Source of the DNA: Megascapheus bottae
Taxonomy: Eukaryota; Chordata; Mammalia; Rodentia; Geomyidae
Assembly: GCA_024803745.1 (NCBI GenBank)
Contig: JANJXV010000013.1
Span: forward strand, 17,385,001 to 17,449,000
DNA length: 64,000 bases
Reading direction: 5' to 3'
Shown in pieces: positions 62,300 to 64,000 of this stretch; the stretch's first letter is position 1, and each line of letters starts with the position of its first letter. The notes beneath the pieces were generated by a model. The model was given only the letters and a program-made list of their open reading frames with translations, was not told the origin of the DNA and made no database searches. Both the position numbers and the translations under genes were made by a program.

Positions 62300-64000
62300 G
62301 TAATTAATTATTAATTAATAATAATAATATAACGCACTGGGTCGTGATCGTTTATCCAGGACCCTTGGCATTCACTCACAGGGAGGCCAAGGGAGCGCTC
62401 GGATTCTGAGGAGCACAACGTGGCAATCCCTGGAAGGTGTAGCTGATGATATAAAGTATTTATCGCAGTGGACTCCAGGAAATAGAAACAAGGGGTTTCT
62501 TCCCCTCCCTCCCCCACTTTGCTACTGTTTTTGTTTTCTTTTCCTTTTGTTGTATGTGTTCTTCGGTGGGAAAATGGGGTGAACCAATGCTGCAACTTGT
62601 GGATGGAAAAGGTAACATTATTCAACAAGAAATGTACTCATTATCTAACTTAGGTAGTAACCGTAACCCCTCCGTACATCACCTTTGTAATAACAATTAA
62701 AATTGCATTTAAATTAAACAAAAATAAAAATTGTGGCACGGTTGGAGGAAGATGATGCTGAAAAGGAAATGGGATTTCAGGCCTAATAGTAGAGAAAATG
62801 TATTTATTCCACGGGCCTTGGTGAGCGTCTGTTGTGAGCCTGGGCCAGGACCAGGGGTTAGCAGAGTGGGGCTGAAATGGAGGATGAAGACAATTACTCA
62901 TCACTCATTCATTCATTCATACATGGTGGAACTTGACTTGATTGATGGTCAGGATGAGAGGCCCAGCAAATCCCAATTTCCCAGGGCCTTGAGTGAGGTG
63001 AGAAGCAAGTCAAGAAATAGACCCCACCTATTCTGGTTTGCCAGGGCCACTGGAACAGAGAATGGAGTGTCTAGCACAAGGGACAGAAATTTAGGTCTAG
63101 GGGCTGAAAGAAATCCAAAAGGAAGATGTGAGCAGCTTTATTCAAAGGGCTGTGCTAGAAGAATCAGTGCCTGGCTTTTGTCCTTGGGTTGGTAGATGGT
63201 ACCTCCTATGCATGCTCCTGGATCCAAATTTCCCTTGCTACAGAAACATCATGTTCTCATTTGAAGTGTGTTTGCCTCATTTTAAATGTGATTGTCTCGG
63301 TGAAGACCCTGTCATAAATAAGAACACATTCTTTAGCATTGGGAATTTCAGCATAAGAAAGTGAGGGAGAAAACACTCTGTAACACTACCCAACAACCCC
63401 CCAAAAAGTACATTGTCACAGGGGATTCCTCCAATATTACATGCAGATGTCTGATACAATTTCTGACAATTTAAAGTGTGAAATGAGGTCTCAACCCAAT
63501 TTCATCCCCTAATTCCTAATGAGACTAAACATTGTTTGTATGCTTAATTCCAACTGAGTTTTCTTTTCACATGCTTTTTGCCAATGTTTCAATTGAATTG
63601 TGTATTTCTGATTGTTCTTTCAGGAGTCTCTTAAGTATTTTAGACACTGTTCTTTTGTCAATTATAAGAATTTAAAACGTTTGCTTTCAATGTATGCAAC
63701 TTATTCCTCCTTTCTTCTAGAAGTTCTTCTTGGATTTAAAGGTGTGACTCAAGTGGTAGAGTACCAGCCTTGAGCAACAAAAAAGCCAAGTGAGAGTGTG
63801 AGGCCCTGAGTTCAAGCCCCAGTACCAGCACAAAAAAATATCATTTCTCCTCCTTCTCCTTCTCTGTCTTCTGATGAACCTACTTTTATTGTACTGTAGT
63901 CAGTGTAGCAGCTCTCTATCCTTTGCTGTTACAATGAAAGCTTTGTGTGTAATTTCCTTATTTCTTCTCAAGCTTATAAAGATACTCCATATTTTCTCTG
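62300..64000. other. Region upstream of CYB5R2: no gene recognised
   Basis: AT-rich sequence directly beside the CpG island, with a TAATTAATTATTAATTAATAATAATAA-like run at about 62301-62330, then ordinary sequence and a right-monomer-like SINE at 63738-63838. No exon of a neighbouring gene was identified. Confidence 0.7.
63738..63838 (+). mobile_element. Short tRNA-like SINE
   Basis: GTGTGACTCAAGTGGTAGAG, then GAGGCCCTGAGTTCAAGCCC and an A-tail. It resembles a solitary right monomer. Confidence 0.65.

Larger units (their letters stand above)
61780..62300. promoter_or_regulatory. CYB5R2: CpG island and probable CYB5R2 promoter
   Basis: Sequence around the CYB5R2 start is very GC-rich with many CpGs, unlike the rest of the window. 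GC boxes of the CCCCGCCC type occur repeatedly at about 61800-61910, and GGGGCGGG and GGGGGCGG occur at about 62190-62235. No TATA box was seen. A TSS on the - strand between about 62030 and 62250 is inferred. Confidence 0.75.

Overview
This is mammalian genomic DNA, with GT-AG introns, short coding exons, dense SINE and LINE insertions and one CpG-island promoter. It holds two convergent protein-coding genes. PPFIBP2 (liprin-beta-2) is on the + strand; its 5' part lies outside the window and 21 constitutive exons lie between 8224 and 50874. CYB5R2 (NADH-cytochrome b5 reductase 2) is complete on the - strand, with nine coding exons between 62028 and 53688. From memory, human chromosome 11p15.4 has the same tail-to-tail order. 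The commonest young repeat is a two-part SINE: an ID-like tRNA-Ala left monomer, then a right monomer with the stretch GGCTCAAGTGGTAGAG, then an A-tail. It matches the published description of IDL-Geo, a family restricted to geomyoid rodents (kangaroo rats, pocket mice, pocket gophers). A heteromyid or other geomyoid rodent is therefore the likeliest source; this is inference.

Layout. 1-8223 is PPFIBP2 intron with only simple repeats and old transposons recognised. 8224-30456 holds exons for the end of the N-terminal coiled coil and the start of the linker. 34249-36733 encodes the Ser/Pro-rich linker. 38957-43030 encodes the three SAM domains. 43031-47295 is an intron largely filled by a decayed antisense L1. 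47296-50874 encodes two alternative C-termini. 50875-53687 is the gap where the two 3' ends face each other. 53688-62028 is CYB5R2, with its CpG-island promoter at about 61780-62300. 62300-64000 has no recognised gene.

Every exon was placed by matching the translation to the remembered family sequence and then requiring AG and GT borders and agreeing phases. The 21 constitutive PPFIBP2 exons join into 752 codons plus a stop. The nine CYB5R2 exons join into 305 codons plus a stop. Both joins are in frame throughout.

The points most worth checking are: (1) a CYB5R2 N-terminus with a predicted membrane anchor that the 276-residue human and mouse reference proteins lack; (2) a frame-neutral 51-nt PPFIBP2 exon that adds a perfect mode-I 14-3-3 motif (RSVSAP); (3) a second frame-neutral candidate exon that lengthens the coiled coil; (4) alternative PPFIBP2 C-termini; (5) a 209-bp direct duplication about 96% identical within PPFIBP2 introns. 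I found no bacterial-type system, CRISPR array or viral gene. The two genes are not expected to act together: liprin-beta-2 is a scaffold, CYB5R2 a flavin-dependent reductase.
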